Assembly (NCBI GenBank): GCA_019722365.1
Contig: JADFUC010000543.1
Location: forward strand, 124,001-188,000
Length of the DNA: 64,000 nt
DNA from: Lithospermum erythrorhizon
Taxonomy: Eukaryota > Streptophyta > Magnoliopsida > Boraginales > Boraginaceae
Direction of reading: 5' to 3'
In this document: in pieces, positions 12,781-23,850 of the stretch
How the letters are laid out: every line of letters starts with the position of its first letter
Position numbering within the stretch: position 1 is the stretch's first letter
Position numbers and translations under genes: made by a program
Notes under the pieces: generated by a model
What the model saw: the letters and a program-made list of their open reading frames with translations, nothing else
What the model was told of the DNA's origin: nothing
The model's database searches: none

Positions 12781-13680
12781 CCATAGAATACGGCCGATTC
12801 GATGAAAAATCAGCAGGAAGAATTTTAAAATATTCTTTTAATAATTTCTTGAAATTAGAATATACATTTGTGTTATTTCATTGGTTTTTAGTATTAAATT
12901 ATTTTCAAGAATACATTTGTGTTATTTAATTGTTTTTTAATAATTTGTTGAAATATCCTATATTGGCGCATCTTATGCTTATTTATATATTATTTAATAT
13001 TAAATAACTTAATCAATTGTAATATACATATTTGCTAAATCATCAACACGACATTAATAGCTACTACCTTATCCTTCTACTCGGTAGGTCATGATCCCCA
13101 CTACTACCATATATATTTATTTTTAAGCCTAACACGCTGCTTAACATCCCAAAACCAAAAAGAAAGGATAAATCCAGCTCGCCGCATATTCTCCTAATAG
13201 GCCACCGCCATTGTCAAGTTCAATACCTCTACCGTCCGATCTGCTAATGATGTGGACTGTTCGTGGGCCTCAATCTTGGGCCAGGCTCGAACCCGGCTAA
13301 CGGACCAAGCCCACAAATAGCCCGGTGGGCCCGGTCCTTTTGCCATGTCTACCCACAATTAATCTCAATCTACCAACCTAATCCAATAATTAGTAGTCTC
13401 TTAGGGTTTAGCCTAAGGTTTTAGACTCCATCTTAATTTGGTCTCAAACTTTAATTTTAAAAAATAATTATATTTTTTCCAAATTTAAAGTGGCGGCTAG
13501 GTCTAATAGTATAAGTTCAAGTACATATACAATATCACAATATAACTATAAATTTAATTTTATTATTTTTATTTAACAAAATTAAATATACAAGTGATCA
13601 CTTGCATGTAAAATTCAATATTCAAATAATTATATTGTATTATTAATTTTTATTGGAAATCCATATAATTCAGGTTTGTT
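12781..13680. other. Gene-poor spacer with small repeats
   Basis: No gene is seen. At 12830-12960 there are two degenerate copies of a segment containing ACATTTGTGTTATTT followed by a T-rich stretch. A GC-rich repeat-like patch lies at 13246-13366 (listed separately). The rest, 13370-13680, is AT-rich and probably includes the promoter of the downstream zinc-finger gene. Confidence 0.5.
13246..13366. repeat. GGGCC-rich patch, possible hAT-type MITE remnant
   Basis: The patch has repeated GGGCC/GGCCC words (TGGGCC, GCCCGGTGGGCCCGG) and ends in TTTTGCCATGTCTACCC. Plant genomes carry many small hAT-type elements with such GGGCCGGGC ends and a trailing GCCAT-TCTA. I cannot define terminal repeats or a target duplication, so it could also be a promoter with site-II-like elements. 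Confidence 0.35.
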
Positions 13681-14194
13681 ACTCTATATTCTTATTCTTG
13701 AATATTTATGCATAGAATTAATACTATTTATTGAATAAAGATGGTATACTAAATAATTTAATTTAATTTTTTTTTTGTTATACAAAGATGGCAATTTGAT
13801 TGGTTTTGAGTATATTATAATCTGATTTGAATAAAGATTGTATCTTTTTATTACTTTTGTTTTTTTAATCATGTTGGTATTTTTTTTTTGTATTCAAGAA
13901 TTGTTATTTCATTGGTTTCAACTGTTTAATGCTAAAAATTTAATCTTGGTAATTTTGTTTCTGTTTAGTTTTTCACAATTGAGTTTTTTTTTTTCACTTC
14001 TGTAGTGTTTGTTATTGTTAACGGATGATTTTGCATTGATAGGAATTTGTTATATTAAAAATTGAATCTTGATTGAATTGAATTAAATTTGTTATACTAA
14101 TATTTGTTCTATGCAATTTTGTTTTTTCAGAAAGAGAGGGAAAGTAAACAAATTAATTCAGTATATGATAGTGGGATACTGTGATTAGTGTAGC

Positions 14195-15481
14195 ATGAGT
14201 TTTCCTGATCCTAATCAGCCTCCATCATATGGCTCCCTTATGCCGATGCAATTCCCTGGTAGCGATAATGGTGGCTTTTGGCCTCAATTTCCCGGGAACT
14301 ATGAACAATCCGAGTCAAATGACAATGTACCTCCTTTTAAGAGACAAAGGAATATGGATGGAAACCCGCCAGTTTCTGCGCCTTTTCCATCAAACAGCTC
14401 GAAAGTGAATCCCCCGAGCCTTGGGAAAGGGTCCGGCCACATTTTTTACAAGACGCGAATGTGTGTTAGATTTGTGGAGGGAACTTGTAGGAATGGTGAG
14501 GTTTGTACGTTTGCCCATGGTAATGAAGATTTGAGGGAACCTCCGCCCAACTGGCAAGATTTGGTGAAGGATAAGGGTCCCGTGAACTGGAATGATGATC
14601 AGAGAGCTATACAGAGAATGAAGATTTGTAAAAGGTACTACAATGGAGAAGAATGTCCGTATGGCGAGAAGTGCACTTTCCTTCATGAGAGGCCAGTGAA
14701 CTTTCAAACAGAGATGCCAGACAGGCAAAGGGAGAGCTCTGTGATTAACATAGGGACCGTTGGACCTCTCGTGCCAATGGGAGGTGATCATGAGTTCCGT
14801 GAGGATAAGCATGTGAATTGCAACTCTGAAGCTTTTCGAATTAAGCCTGTGTTCTGGAAGACGAAGATTTGTAGTAAGTGGGAGATTACTGGTCATTGCC
14901 CTTTTGGAGAAAGATGCCACTTTGCGCACGGCAATAAAGGTATTATGAAAGTAATCAGCTTACTTGTTACGATTTTAAGCTAATTCTTATTCAATTTGTT
15001 GAACTACAACTTATCAGTTTGCTGGACAGGTACAAAATCAAAATATATGACACCAACTGGTAATCCTTATTGCAATGCTTAATTTGGTTACTGATGCTTT
15101 ATAAGTCCTACTTGGTTAGTTTAAGGGAATTGATTATAACTTATTAATGAAGAAACTAGTAAATTAGCCGGTGTGATTTTCAAATGGATACTCTTGGATT
15201 CGTTCAAATGGTGGCTTAACTTACTAATGTCATTAGCAGATTTGCAGGGGCCTGGTATGTTCCCTGAGGGTGAACCATTGGTGAAATCGGGTCAGGTTCA
15301 GCCAAAGCCCTTCACAGTTCCTGTTGATGCACCTCCTGCTAACGTCGTGCCCTTTGCTTCTAACAAAGAGGACGAAGAGCAGAAAATGTCAAAATGGAAG
15401 TTAACCAAGAAAGTCAACCGGATCTATGCTGATTGGCTCGATGACTTATCTCCACTCCGTGAAAGTAACGACGATGAATGA
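14195..15481 (+). CDS. Triple CCCH zinc-finger protein (spliced, 3 exons)
   Basis: My model joins 14195-14950, 15018-15029 and 15248-15481, giving 333 residues. An in-frame stop at 14186 precedes the ATG, and a TTTTTTCAG acceptor ending at 14130 implies an intron in the 5' UTR. Three CCCH fingers are visible: Cys90-Cys98-Cys104-His108 (x7-x5-x3), Cys145-Cys154-Cys160-His164 and Cys226-Cys235-Cys241-His245 (both x8-x5-x3). The N-terminus is rich in Pro, Ser and Asn. The C-terminus ends in a basic-then-acidic tail containing WKLTKKVNRIYADWLDDL, typical of a plant family that includes Arabidopsis At1g32360. CCCH fingers of this spacing bind RNA, so a role in mRNA metabolism is likely by family. 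The 12-nt middle exon (encoding FAGQ) keeps frame and has good splice sites (TATCAG before, GTACAA after). A two-exon form joining 14939 to 15240 is the alternative. Confidence 0.85.
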
Positions 15482-16272
15482 TTTTTGCAGTTGTAAGAAC
15501 ATAAGGATCTTCCATTTCAAATATGTCCAACATGCATGGTTATTGTTCTAGGATAATGTAGCTAGAATCGAAGTCCTAGACTCGAAATCGAAGTTTTGAA
15601 TTTACTATTCTTTACCTTATTGTTTCTATACACATCCCAAAGGGATGAGAATTGAACAAAGGCTTTTGTGAGCATTATAATAGCTAGGTTGCTCAAACCA
15701 TATGCTTGATAAATGTTTGGCTGCAATATATGCAACGGGAACCTGAGAACCAGAGGCTGTTGAAATATGGTTCCTGTATGATTTTACACAGAACATATTT
15801 GTTATGTATTGATGCCTTATTCTTTCTATTCTGTGTTATTTTTTACTGTGTCTGAATTCTGTGTTATTTTTTTCCTTTTTCATTTAAGAAAAATTACTAC
15901 CAAATACAGAGTCACATTTCACCAAAACAAATTAAGAAAGGTGGTTATTTAATTTCGAAGTTTTATCCATAAAACATTGGGTTAATAAATTTTAGACTCC
16001 ATTTCTTGATGATTATGACACTTGACTAATTTGTTATTTTTCATCTCTTTTATTTTAAAAGTGGAGTATTATTATTACTCCTGGATTATTAATACTCCGT
16101 AGTTGGAATGTGAAAATCGTTGGGAAAAAATTAATATAAATATATGTGGCTGGTTTTAAGACAACAATGATTACATGTCATCACACCATCACTCCACAGT
16201 CTCAAACTCTCCACCTAACCTCCAAACCTCTCATCATCTTCCTTCCAAACCAATGGGAACACTTCTTCACAA
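15482..16272 (+). other. 3' UTR of zinc-finger gene and promoter of Nudix gene
   Basis: The first part presumably is the 3' UTR of the CCCH gene. ATACTCCGTA-type words near 16095 and an ATTAATATAAATATATG stretch at 16130-16146 precede the Nudix gene; the latter is a plausible TATA element about 130 bp before its start codon. The segment after 16170 is CT/CA-rich, as in many plant 5' UTRs. No other gene is seen. Confidence 0.5.
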
Positions 16273-19200
16273 ATGTTCATCACTTCTTCTTCTCCATCTC
16301 TCTCCCTCAATCTCATCTCTCTCATATCAAGATACCCACAAAAATTTCAATCCTCAAATATCAATTCAAGAATCTTCAATTCAAGAATATTAAATTCAAG
16401 AATATTGAATTTCACAATGTCAATGAGCCTAAAGACTCATGCTTTTGCAGCAAATCCAATAAGATCAAGAACCCCAAAATCCACTGATCCATTTTCACCC
16501 ACAAATGCATTCAAAACCTTAAAGACTCTTCTTTTAAGCAATACCAATGAGCCATCTTCACCTGATTTCAAAATCTTGCCATTTAGAAAAGGGAGGCCTT
16601 TAGCTGGGACTATTGTGGGGTCTGATGTAGGGAGTCCTAATTGGCATTTGGGGTGGTTGAGTTTGGGTGAGTGTAGAGAGTATTTGGAGAGTAGTGAGGT
16701 GAGGTTGAGTGAAGATTTGTTGGTTTATTTGGGGTTTAAAGATGAGGAAGATGTTGTTTATTGGGCATTTGATGTTTCTGGAGATGATGGAGTGGTGAGT
16801 AAGTTGGGGGGTAAGCAGTTTTGCTTTGTGGAGTTGAGGACTTTGATGGTTGCTACTGATTGGGCTGATAGTAGTGTTATGGGTGAACTAGCTGTTGCTG
16901 GTCATGTAAGTACTTTTTATTTATGGAGTGTAAATTTTTTTGCCATTTTGTTTTTTGTTTTTATTTTTGTTCTTGTCTGTTGATTTGTGAAAGTGAGCAA
17001 GTGCATTTATATTGCAATTCCATTGTTGGATATAGTTAATTGTGTTAGCGAATGATGTATGTGTCCTTTTTATGTTCTCTTGAATATTGGTTGAAGTTTA
17101 ATCAAGTAATCATAGGTATTAAAAAGGGAAATAATCTTGTGTGTTGAATGAATTCTGGTCATATTTTCAAGTAAATATTTTAGTTACCATGTTTGCCTTT
17201 AGGCGGAGCTAGGGGTGTGTCATGGTTGCCATGGAAACCACTTTTTTGAAAAATGTATTTTATATTGTTGATACTTTTACGACATCACAATATTAGAATT
17301 CTAGCAACATCAATATAAGAAACCATAGAGCTCAGAGCTCAGGTCCTTACTCCGCTAATGCATTTAGGAGAGATCCCAGGTTGCATCATATGTTTACCAC
17401 ATAGACTATAACCAAGTGATGGTTGTCATAATTGTAACTTGAGAACTTGGACATCTTAAATTTTGGAGAAGTTCTTGTAAACTTGAACTTCTTAAATTAT
17501 GGAGAAAGGCCATGTCAAAACAATTGGGAAGGAGTGAGTTGTTTAAATTGCTCTTATGCTTACCATGAATAACACTTGTTTTCTGAAGAGAAGATTATTA
17601 TATATGGATTGTAGTTATGATAAAAGACATCTTCAAGTGATAGCATAAACTTCCTTGAAAATGATGTACTATGGACTTTTGAATTTAGAGCCTGATTTAT
17701 TAGTTTTACTTTCTGTGCTAGTTTGTGAATTTATATGTTGTTCTCTTTTCGTGTCTGGGTGGAACTATTCTGTATTTACATCGGTTGAATTTTTTGTGCA
17801 TACCTTGAGATTTTCATCATGATAGCAGTGTCTATCCTATTGTTGCCCAGTCATTTTATATCATAATGGACTACAAAAATTATAATGGACTACAAAAACG
17901 TTTTCCAAGCTTTACAGTAACTCTTGTGATGCTGCCCGTATTTCACACTTTTCAGCAGTTGTATATAACTTCTCTTTTCAATTTTCTCAGGCTAGGGCTT
18001 TACTGGAATGGCATAATACATCTCGGTTTTGTGGATTCTGTGGGGGTAAAACCGTGCCCATGGAGGCTGGGAGACGGAAAGAATGTTCAAATGAGCCTTG
18101 CAAGAAAAGAATCTATCCCCGAGTTGACCCTGTAACTTTTACAATCTTCTTTTCTCTTAGAATTTTTCCATAGTAAATATTGCACTGTAGTTCGACAGTT
18201 TTACTGTCCTGTGACTTTGGAACAGGTTGTCATTATGCTAGTAGTTGATAAAGAGAATGATCGTGCATTGTTAAGTAGGCAATCAAGGTTTGTGCCTCGC
18301 ATGTGGAGCTGCCTCGCGGGATTCATTGAGGTATGTAACTATGTATAAACTTGTTTATTTTTAGTTTCTCAATATACATATTTCCTTATTATCTGCCTCC
18401 AATTGCATGCTTTCCTTTGAATCTTCGACCTTTTTTATGTTCATTATAGCCCTAAGAGGTTCAAAGAATATAGCCTTTTACTCATATAGAAGTTAATTCT
18501 TGTCAGCCAGGGGAAAGCTTGGAAGAGGCAGTAAGAAGGGAGACATGGGAGGAGACTGGTATTGAGGTTGGTGAAGTTGTCTACCACAGTTCTCAACCTT
18601 GGCCAGGTACATTATCATTTATCTTGATAAATAGTATTGAATGTTTAACGATTCAACCCAATTAGATCTCTTTCCCTTCCTTGCCATCATTTTTGTCCTG
18701 CTAAGATCTTATATTACAAGTGTGTTTCATACTTTTTTATCCTTGATCTGCATTTAAGCATGCTTATTGCCTGCCCCATAGGAAGGCCTAATACATTATA
18801 CATCAATCCAAACCAACCCTATACTCCCCAAATTGTACTATGAAACATGAGATACGTGTTTAATTTTACTATAGTCGACTCTGTGCAACCTTTTAGTTTT
18901 CAGCTTCGAGAACTTGAGAGTTTCAGCAAGATTGCTCTCTTCCATCTTCAATTCCAGTTAATGAACGTTCACGTTGGTTTGGACTGTTTTATGTTGCTTT
19001 CTTATGGAATATTATCTTGTAGTTTATTTCATTGTACTCTAAACCCTTATGCTCATCTCTGACTACAACCCTTAACAAAACTCAGTACTATTAGTTAAAC
19101 ATGTACCAGCTATTGTAGTGGCCGTCACATGACAACATTCTTGCTAGTTCAAATAGCTGTGGTATAGTGTGCAAGTCGAAACAGTTAAATATTATCTCAT

Positions 19201-19850
19201 TCGTTTGAAGTTGGTGCAGCTTGAACTTATAAATGCATTATGTAATCTTGTTGCAGTTGGACCAAGTAGCATGCCGTGCCAGCTGATGGTCGGGTTCTTT
19301 GCATACGCCACATCATTCGAGATAAATGTTGACAAAGATGAGCTTGAAGGTACTACGCATGATCATAATATGTATTTGTTGACACATCAATTAGATTTTT
19401 CGTTACTGATATGTTTCCGAAATCACAGCCTCGTTCCTTATCTGTTTCTTTCCCCTTGGATAGCCCTATATTAGTTGCTATACTATCAAATTCTTATGCA
19501 GGCTGTTAGCATAGACCCATATTACATGTTATGGAGACGCCTAACTACATCTCGTTATTTCTTCAGATGCTAAGTGGCACAGTAGAGAAGAGGTGAAAGA
19601 GGCGCTAGCATTCACAGAGTACAGGAAGGCACAAAGAACAACAGCAGTTAAGGTAGAGCAAATGTGCAAGGGAGTAGAAAAAGGTCAAAGTTTATCTTCA
19701 GACTTCAACGTCGAAAGTGGGGAACTTGCTCCAATGTTCATCCCTGGACCCTTTGCTATTGCTCATCATCTGATTTCTTCTTGGGTTAATCAAGTGGAAG
19801 TAAATGGTGCATCAACAGAAACCAAACAAGGCGTTTCGTCGAATTTATAG
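16273..19850 (+). CDS. NUDT19: Nudix hydrolase, NUDT19-like NAD(P)H pyrophosphatase
   Basis: Six exons can be read with GT-AG borders and frame kept: 16273-16905, 17991-18131, 18226-18330, 18507-18606, 19257-19349 and 19567-19850, together 451 residues. The N-terminus up to about residue 48 is rich in Ser, Asn and Arg and looks like a transit peptide, followed by [10 protein letters not shown]. An alternative start at 16417 would remove it. Residues 50-211 are the N-terminal domain. A zinc ribbon follows with Cys225, Cys228, Cys243 and Cys248. The Nudix box spans 290-312 (G-x5-E-x7-RE-x2-EE-x-G-I) with all acidic metal ligands present, split by intron 3. The motif SQPWP follows, characteristic of NADH pyrophosphatase-type Nudix enzymes. 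Plant NUDT19 hydrolyses NADPH or NADH to the mononucleotides and is reported in plastids. Gene structure and all motifs look intact, so I judge it functional. Confidence 0.95.
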
Positions 19851-20730
19851 TTGTTGAGACACTACATTCATAGTAACTAGCTCCATTCTTCTTCTTATCA
19901 TTATATTGAGTTGTTGATCCTTCTTTTCTCTTATCTGAGATTATAGTGGCAAAATCTTTGTGTTTTAGCTTTGAAAAAAAACTTTAACAGTAATGTTACT
20001 TGAATGTTTTGGTTACTAGACTTGGAAGTGCCTTATTTCTCTACTTCTATTTGAGACCATGGAAGCTTACCTGGTTTGAAGATTAGTATTAGTTCTTTGA
20101 AGATTAGTGTGTGTTCTATTATTAGATGTGACATATAATTTCGAGTTGTAACTTGTAACACTCTCAAGATGAGTCACCCTCGACTAAATTGGTTGACATA
20201 ATATCAATATTATGATCTTTCGAAATGCATCCACGATTAACCTCTTTAGCATAGCTCAGAAATGGTTATGGTGCATACATCATGAACAATCACTCTTCTT
20301 TCGAAATCATCGATACTAAAAGCCTACAATGACAATTCTGAATGAATTTGCTGAAGGTGAATCACGGAAAAACATGTGCAACAATCACTCTTCTTTCTGA
20401 AAAATGAGAGATTATTGTATTGATCCTGGGAAAGGGATTTGTTGAGTATGTAACTATCTATGTAATTGTTAGATGAAGTACTGTCACTTCTTGAATTTGG
20501 TGATCACATTAGAGTACTGCCATGCTTTTATCATTAATTTATCCTGCTCGAATGCATTGCTAGTTCATGTTTTCTGGAAGTGTAGAATTTCCTGTGACTC
20601 TTGTGATGCTATATGTTCGTGGTTCTTTATTTCACCGTCTTCTTTTATTATCCATAGATGTTTCTCTTTGCAAATACTTACCTTTCTTCCTCGTCATAGC
20701 ATTTTATTGAATGCCTTTTGTTGATTGCCA
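19851..20730 (+). other. 3' UTR and spacer; intron-like end
   Basis: The first 250 bp probably are the 3' UTR of the Nudix gene. From about 20460 to 20730 the sequence is T-rich and ends in TTGATTGCCAG just before coding sequence, so it resembles the last intron of the truncated gene that follows. No promoter or first exons of that gene are recognisable. Confidence 0.5.
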
Positions 20731-21737
20731 GCAAATAGCCAGGAGGCCCATAGTTAGTAAAGAATCTGATTTGGAGATTCTCCAACCTTCACCTTCTAAG
20801 TTTGCAAAGCAATGTACTTCTCCACACACCAAGATCTCCGTATGAAGAAGCAGCTGCAGGCAGTTCAATTTCACCGGTCACAGCAGCAGACTCTGTTCCG
20901 AGGAGTCCTCATGTGTCATCTCCTGGTTTTGATGTACTTGTTGATAATGGATCCGAAGAATTGGTTTATGACGATGACTGTAACTATATAATTGATCATG
21001 ATGGAGACAGTGGGGAGGCTACATGTGAAGAATATGATTTGAAGGAAAATGCCAGAGATGATCCTGAATATATAGGTTCTAGCCTTTTCTTTGAGAAAGA
21101 AAGACATGATTATGAGTATCATTTTGGTGCTCCACATTCTCTTGATCATGTAAGGGAAGGTCCTCCTAGCTCAAGAAGAAGGGTTTTGGATCGCGTTGTG
21201 CCTGCCAGGAGGAGGCATTCACCAAAAGAACAGGCTTATAATGGCCATCATAGTGTTGATCTTCCGGACCGTCTTAAGAGACGCCGGATGAATGATGATC
21301 GCTCTCACAACGCTTACTCACAAAGGCTTGCATCATCTCGCCCTATTAACCGAACCAGGGAAAGGCCTCAGTATCAGGTTGAACATCATCCAAGAAGATC
21401 AATGGAACTCCATAATTTGTGATCTCATCGTGGGCATGAAGGCCGGTTCTGGCGCTCATCCTTTGACAGGTTCAGGTTCAGGAAACGAGGTAGCTAGGAA
21501 GAGGAGTTATGGTGTGGAATCAACAGTGTTCAAAGAGCCGAAGACGCTTTGATCCTTAAGGTCAAGGGTTCGAATCTCATGTTGTATGGGAGGGGGGTTG
21601 GGAATTATTGTAATATTAACTATAAAAAAAAAAGGTTCTCTGGATGGACTTCTTGAAGATAACTTTTCTGCTCCTAAAACTCTTGGTGAAATCCTGGAGG
21701 AGAAAAGGAGGTTAGGCTGTGTGGTGAATGGCAACAA
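20731..21737 (+). pseudogene. 3' fragment of a second CCCH-type gene, broken
   Basis: After an intron-like acceptor the sequence encodes an acidic stretch (frame 20802-21420, with DNGSEELVYDDD and a DHDGDSGEA segment) and then a very basic stretch with SRRRVLDRVVPARRR, DRLKRRRMNDD and PRRSMELHN. Past 21640 it ends in FSAPKTLGEILEEKRR. This acidic-basic-PKTL pattern resembles the C-terminal half of a plant CCCH protein group distantly like animal ZC3H11A; the zinc fingers themselves are absent. Breaks are a frameshift near 20800, a stop at 21420, a further frame change near 21480, and a SINE-like insertion at 21515-21634. With no start, promoter or fingers, I call it a pseudogene. A wrongly assembled real gene is the alternative. 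Confidence 0.55.
21515..21634 (+). mobile_element. SINE-like insertion with A tail
   Basis: The segment contains a degenerate pol III A box (AGAGCCGAAGACGC), a convincing B box (AGGGTTCGAATCTC at about 21566-21579) about 40 bp downstream, and ends in a ten-A tail at 21625-21634. It sits inside the broken CCCH-type reading frame, separating RKRSYGVE from the GSLDGLLED part. No clear target-site duplication is visible. Confidence 0.6.
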
Positions 21738-21841
21738 TGACAGTAGTTAGCTCGTAGTTTGATACTTCATTTAGAAAATGATGCAAAAATATTTGTAATC
21801 CTTTACTCGAACATTACACTAATTTCAATTAAAGATTTGTT

Positions 21842-22095
21842 ATACTCCCTCTGTTTCTAAAAAAATATCAATGGTCAAAGATTAAAAAAAATTACAATTT
21901 TAATTGACATCTAAATTTTTTATTTTAGTCAAATTATCAAGCTAATAGTAAAGTATGTTGAAAATATTACATATTCATATATTTCTCCCAAACAAATACG
22001 GAGTATATAACACATTAAAAGTTATTTGAGTTCAAAACTAAAAAAAGTCAACTATTAAAATTCAAAATGTCACAATCTTTTAGGGATAGAGGTAA
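21842..22095. mobile_element. Stowaway-like MITE
   Basis: The left end reads TACTCCCTCTGTTTCTAAA, almost the classic Stowaway terminal repeat (TA-CTCCCTCCGTTTC). The right end reads TTTTAGGGATAGAGGTA, a decayed inverted copy. The interior is AT-rich and about 250 bp, as expected for this Tc1/mariner-related non-autonomous type, with TA as putative target duplication. It lies just downstream of the CCCH-type pseudogene. Confidence 0.7.
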
Positions 22096-22994
22096 ATATT
22101 ATTTGGAGTCCCAACTATGCCCATCCGTTATTTTTTACTTTTTTCTAGTTATTTGTACATAAATTAAAATAAAATAAAAGGTAATATTGTAAAAAAGTAT
22201 ATTGAAAATATAAAATGTCAATTAATTGAATTTATATAATTGGTTGGTTGATAATTTAATGATAAAAGTAGTCAAAAAGTATATTGAAAATGTACAAATA
22301 TAATTTTTTATACTAGAAGGACAAATATTTTTAAATAAAAAATTAAGTTTAGAAAGACAAGTAAAAAAAAAATGAAAAAATTATATTTTTGTATAGTTTA
22401 TATGAATTTTCCAAAATGAAGGAATGATCACCTCCACCTTTGATCCTTTTAAACTTGGTCAAAATAATTCTTCATTCATCTATTTAGGATATTCAAAGAA
22501 TCAAAGATGGTTGCTCTTCTTAAATTCTTGCTTCAAAGCTATGTTGTTTATTATTTTTCCATTTCAAATTAATTGACGTTTTGGAATTGCATGTCAAGAT
22601 TTTGACAACAAATTACTTTTTATTTACTAATTCGAAAAATATAAAATTGATATCATTGAATTTTTAAAAAAAGATATTTTCATAATATTATTTTTTTGTA
22701 ATTTTTCATAATATACCTAAAAAGTAATTGATAATTAAAGTTGTATTTCGAAAAGTGAAAAATTGAATTAATTTGAAGTGGAATTAATAATCTCTGAAGT
22801 CTCTGTCACTTGAAATGACCACGTATATACTACGTATTTCATTTAATTGAACTATTAATTTATTAATTAAAGAGCTCCTTTATTTGGACCATGAATTTTT
22901 CTAGTCTTCACCTTCAACATCCCATTTCAATTACTCCTATTATGAATTGTTACCAGACACTACCAAATCCTACATACCAATAGCGACTTATTTA
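22096..22994. other. AT-rich spacer, nothing recognised
   Basis: No coding potential is seen. Poly-A and poly-T runs are common. The stretch TAAAATTAAGTT...AAAGACAAGTAAAAAAAAA near 22340-22375 might be the edge of an unclassified small element, but I find no terminal repeats. Confidence 0.5.
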
Positions 22995-23230
22995 TTCTAA
23001 TTATCGTAAAATAGTAGTACATATTTAAAAGATTGTTTCATTTTAAATTTTGATAGTTATTCTTTTTAATTTTGAATTTAAATATTTATGTATATACGTG
23101 TTGTAACTTTTTTTTGTAAAAACATACTTATAAAAATATATTGTACTATTTTTACATATTTTATTATTAACATGATCATTTTAATATAATTACAACTATA
23201 TATGTCAATTAACACCACAATTTTTTTAAT
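22995..23230. repeat. Dispersed AT-rich repeat, copy 1
   Basis: This stretch resembles 35850-36070: both contain AAAAGATTGTT followed by CATTTTAAATT or CAATTTTAAATT, a stretch on TATATTGTACT, TAAAAATATATT, an ACATGA-CATTTT-A word, and end near GTCAATTAA or GTTAATTAA. Both are in the same orientation. It is probably a small non-autonomous transposon, but terminal repeats are not obvious. Confidence 0.5.
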
Positions 23231-23339
23231 TAACCAAGTAGTTAGCCTAACCACGCACCGCACCATCACCATATTTGGATCGTTGGAAAAAGTCTAAAAG
23301 GGGCGGAATTTTAAACATTTTAAGCTTGTTGAAATAATA

Positions 23340-23850
23340 ATTGTCATTAATGATTCGCCATTTCCATGCTAGGTCGGCCCTGGGCTATTTCGGTGTTTGG
23401 AGTACGGCGAACGAATCGAGGACTACCGTAATTATATTGGTTTGGCGGGTGGAAATTCTTCTCAGTGGTATGGTTCGTTGGGACTTAAACTTGGGAAGTT
23501 CGGGATCAACGATGGTCTTTCCTTGGTCACGAATGACCTCCTTAATTATTAGTTATACTGAAAAGTAAGTTCGAGAGCAGATCACGGACTTCACTCCGAC
23601 AAATCCGTCGATCCCACTATTCGAAATAGAGGAAGTAAGTACTAAGGGATAGAATTTTGTGATTATCTCAAATGGTGTGATAGTACCGATATTTATAGAC
23701 ATAGTCTGAGAATAAAATCTAGAGCTTGAGTTGGATCAACGGCGGAAGTGGCGCGTGTCCTAGTACTATCGCGGATGAAGTTTTGGAATGATCTTTGGAC
23801 CAATATGCAACAAGGCTTTGTGCAGTCTCTCTTATAAATATATCTATATA
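23340..23850 (-). repeat. Solo-LTR-like fragment
   Basis: This block has higher GC than its flanks, no protein matches, and on the minus strand a TATA-type element CTATAAATATCGG near 23688-23700. In texture and TATA context (CTATAAATA on the minus strand) it resembles the gypsy LTR at 27005-27664, though the sequences do not align obviously. Ends are uncertain. Confidence 0.35.

Noticed and set aside
14390..14929. 179-codon frame on the minus strand
   Set aside because: It is the antisense shadow of the first exon of the CCCH zinc-finger gene; no protein motif and no promoter.
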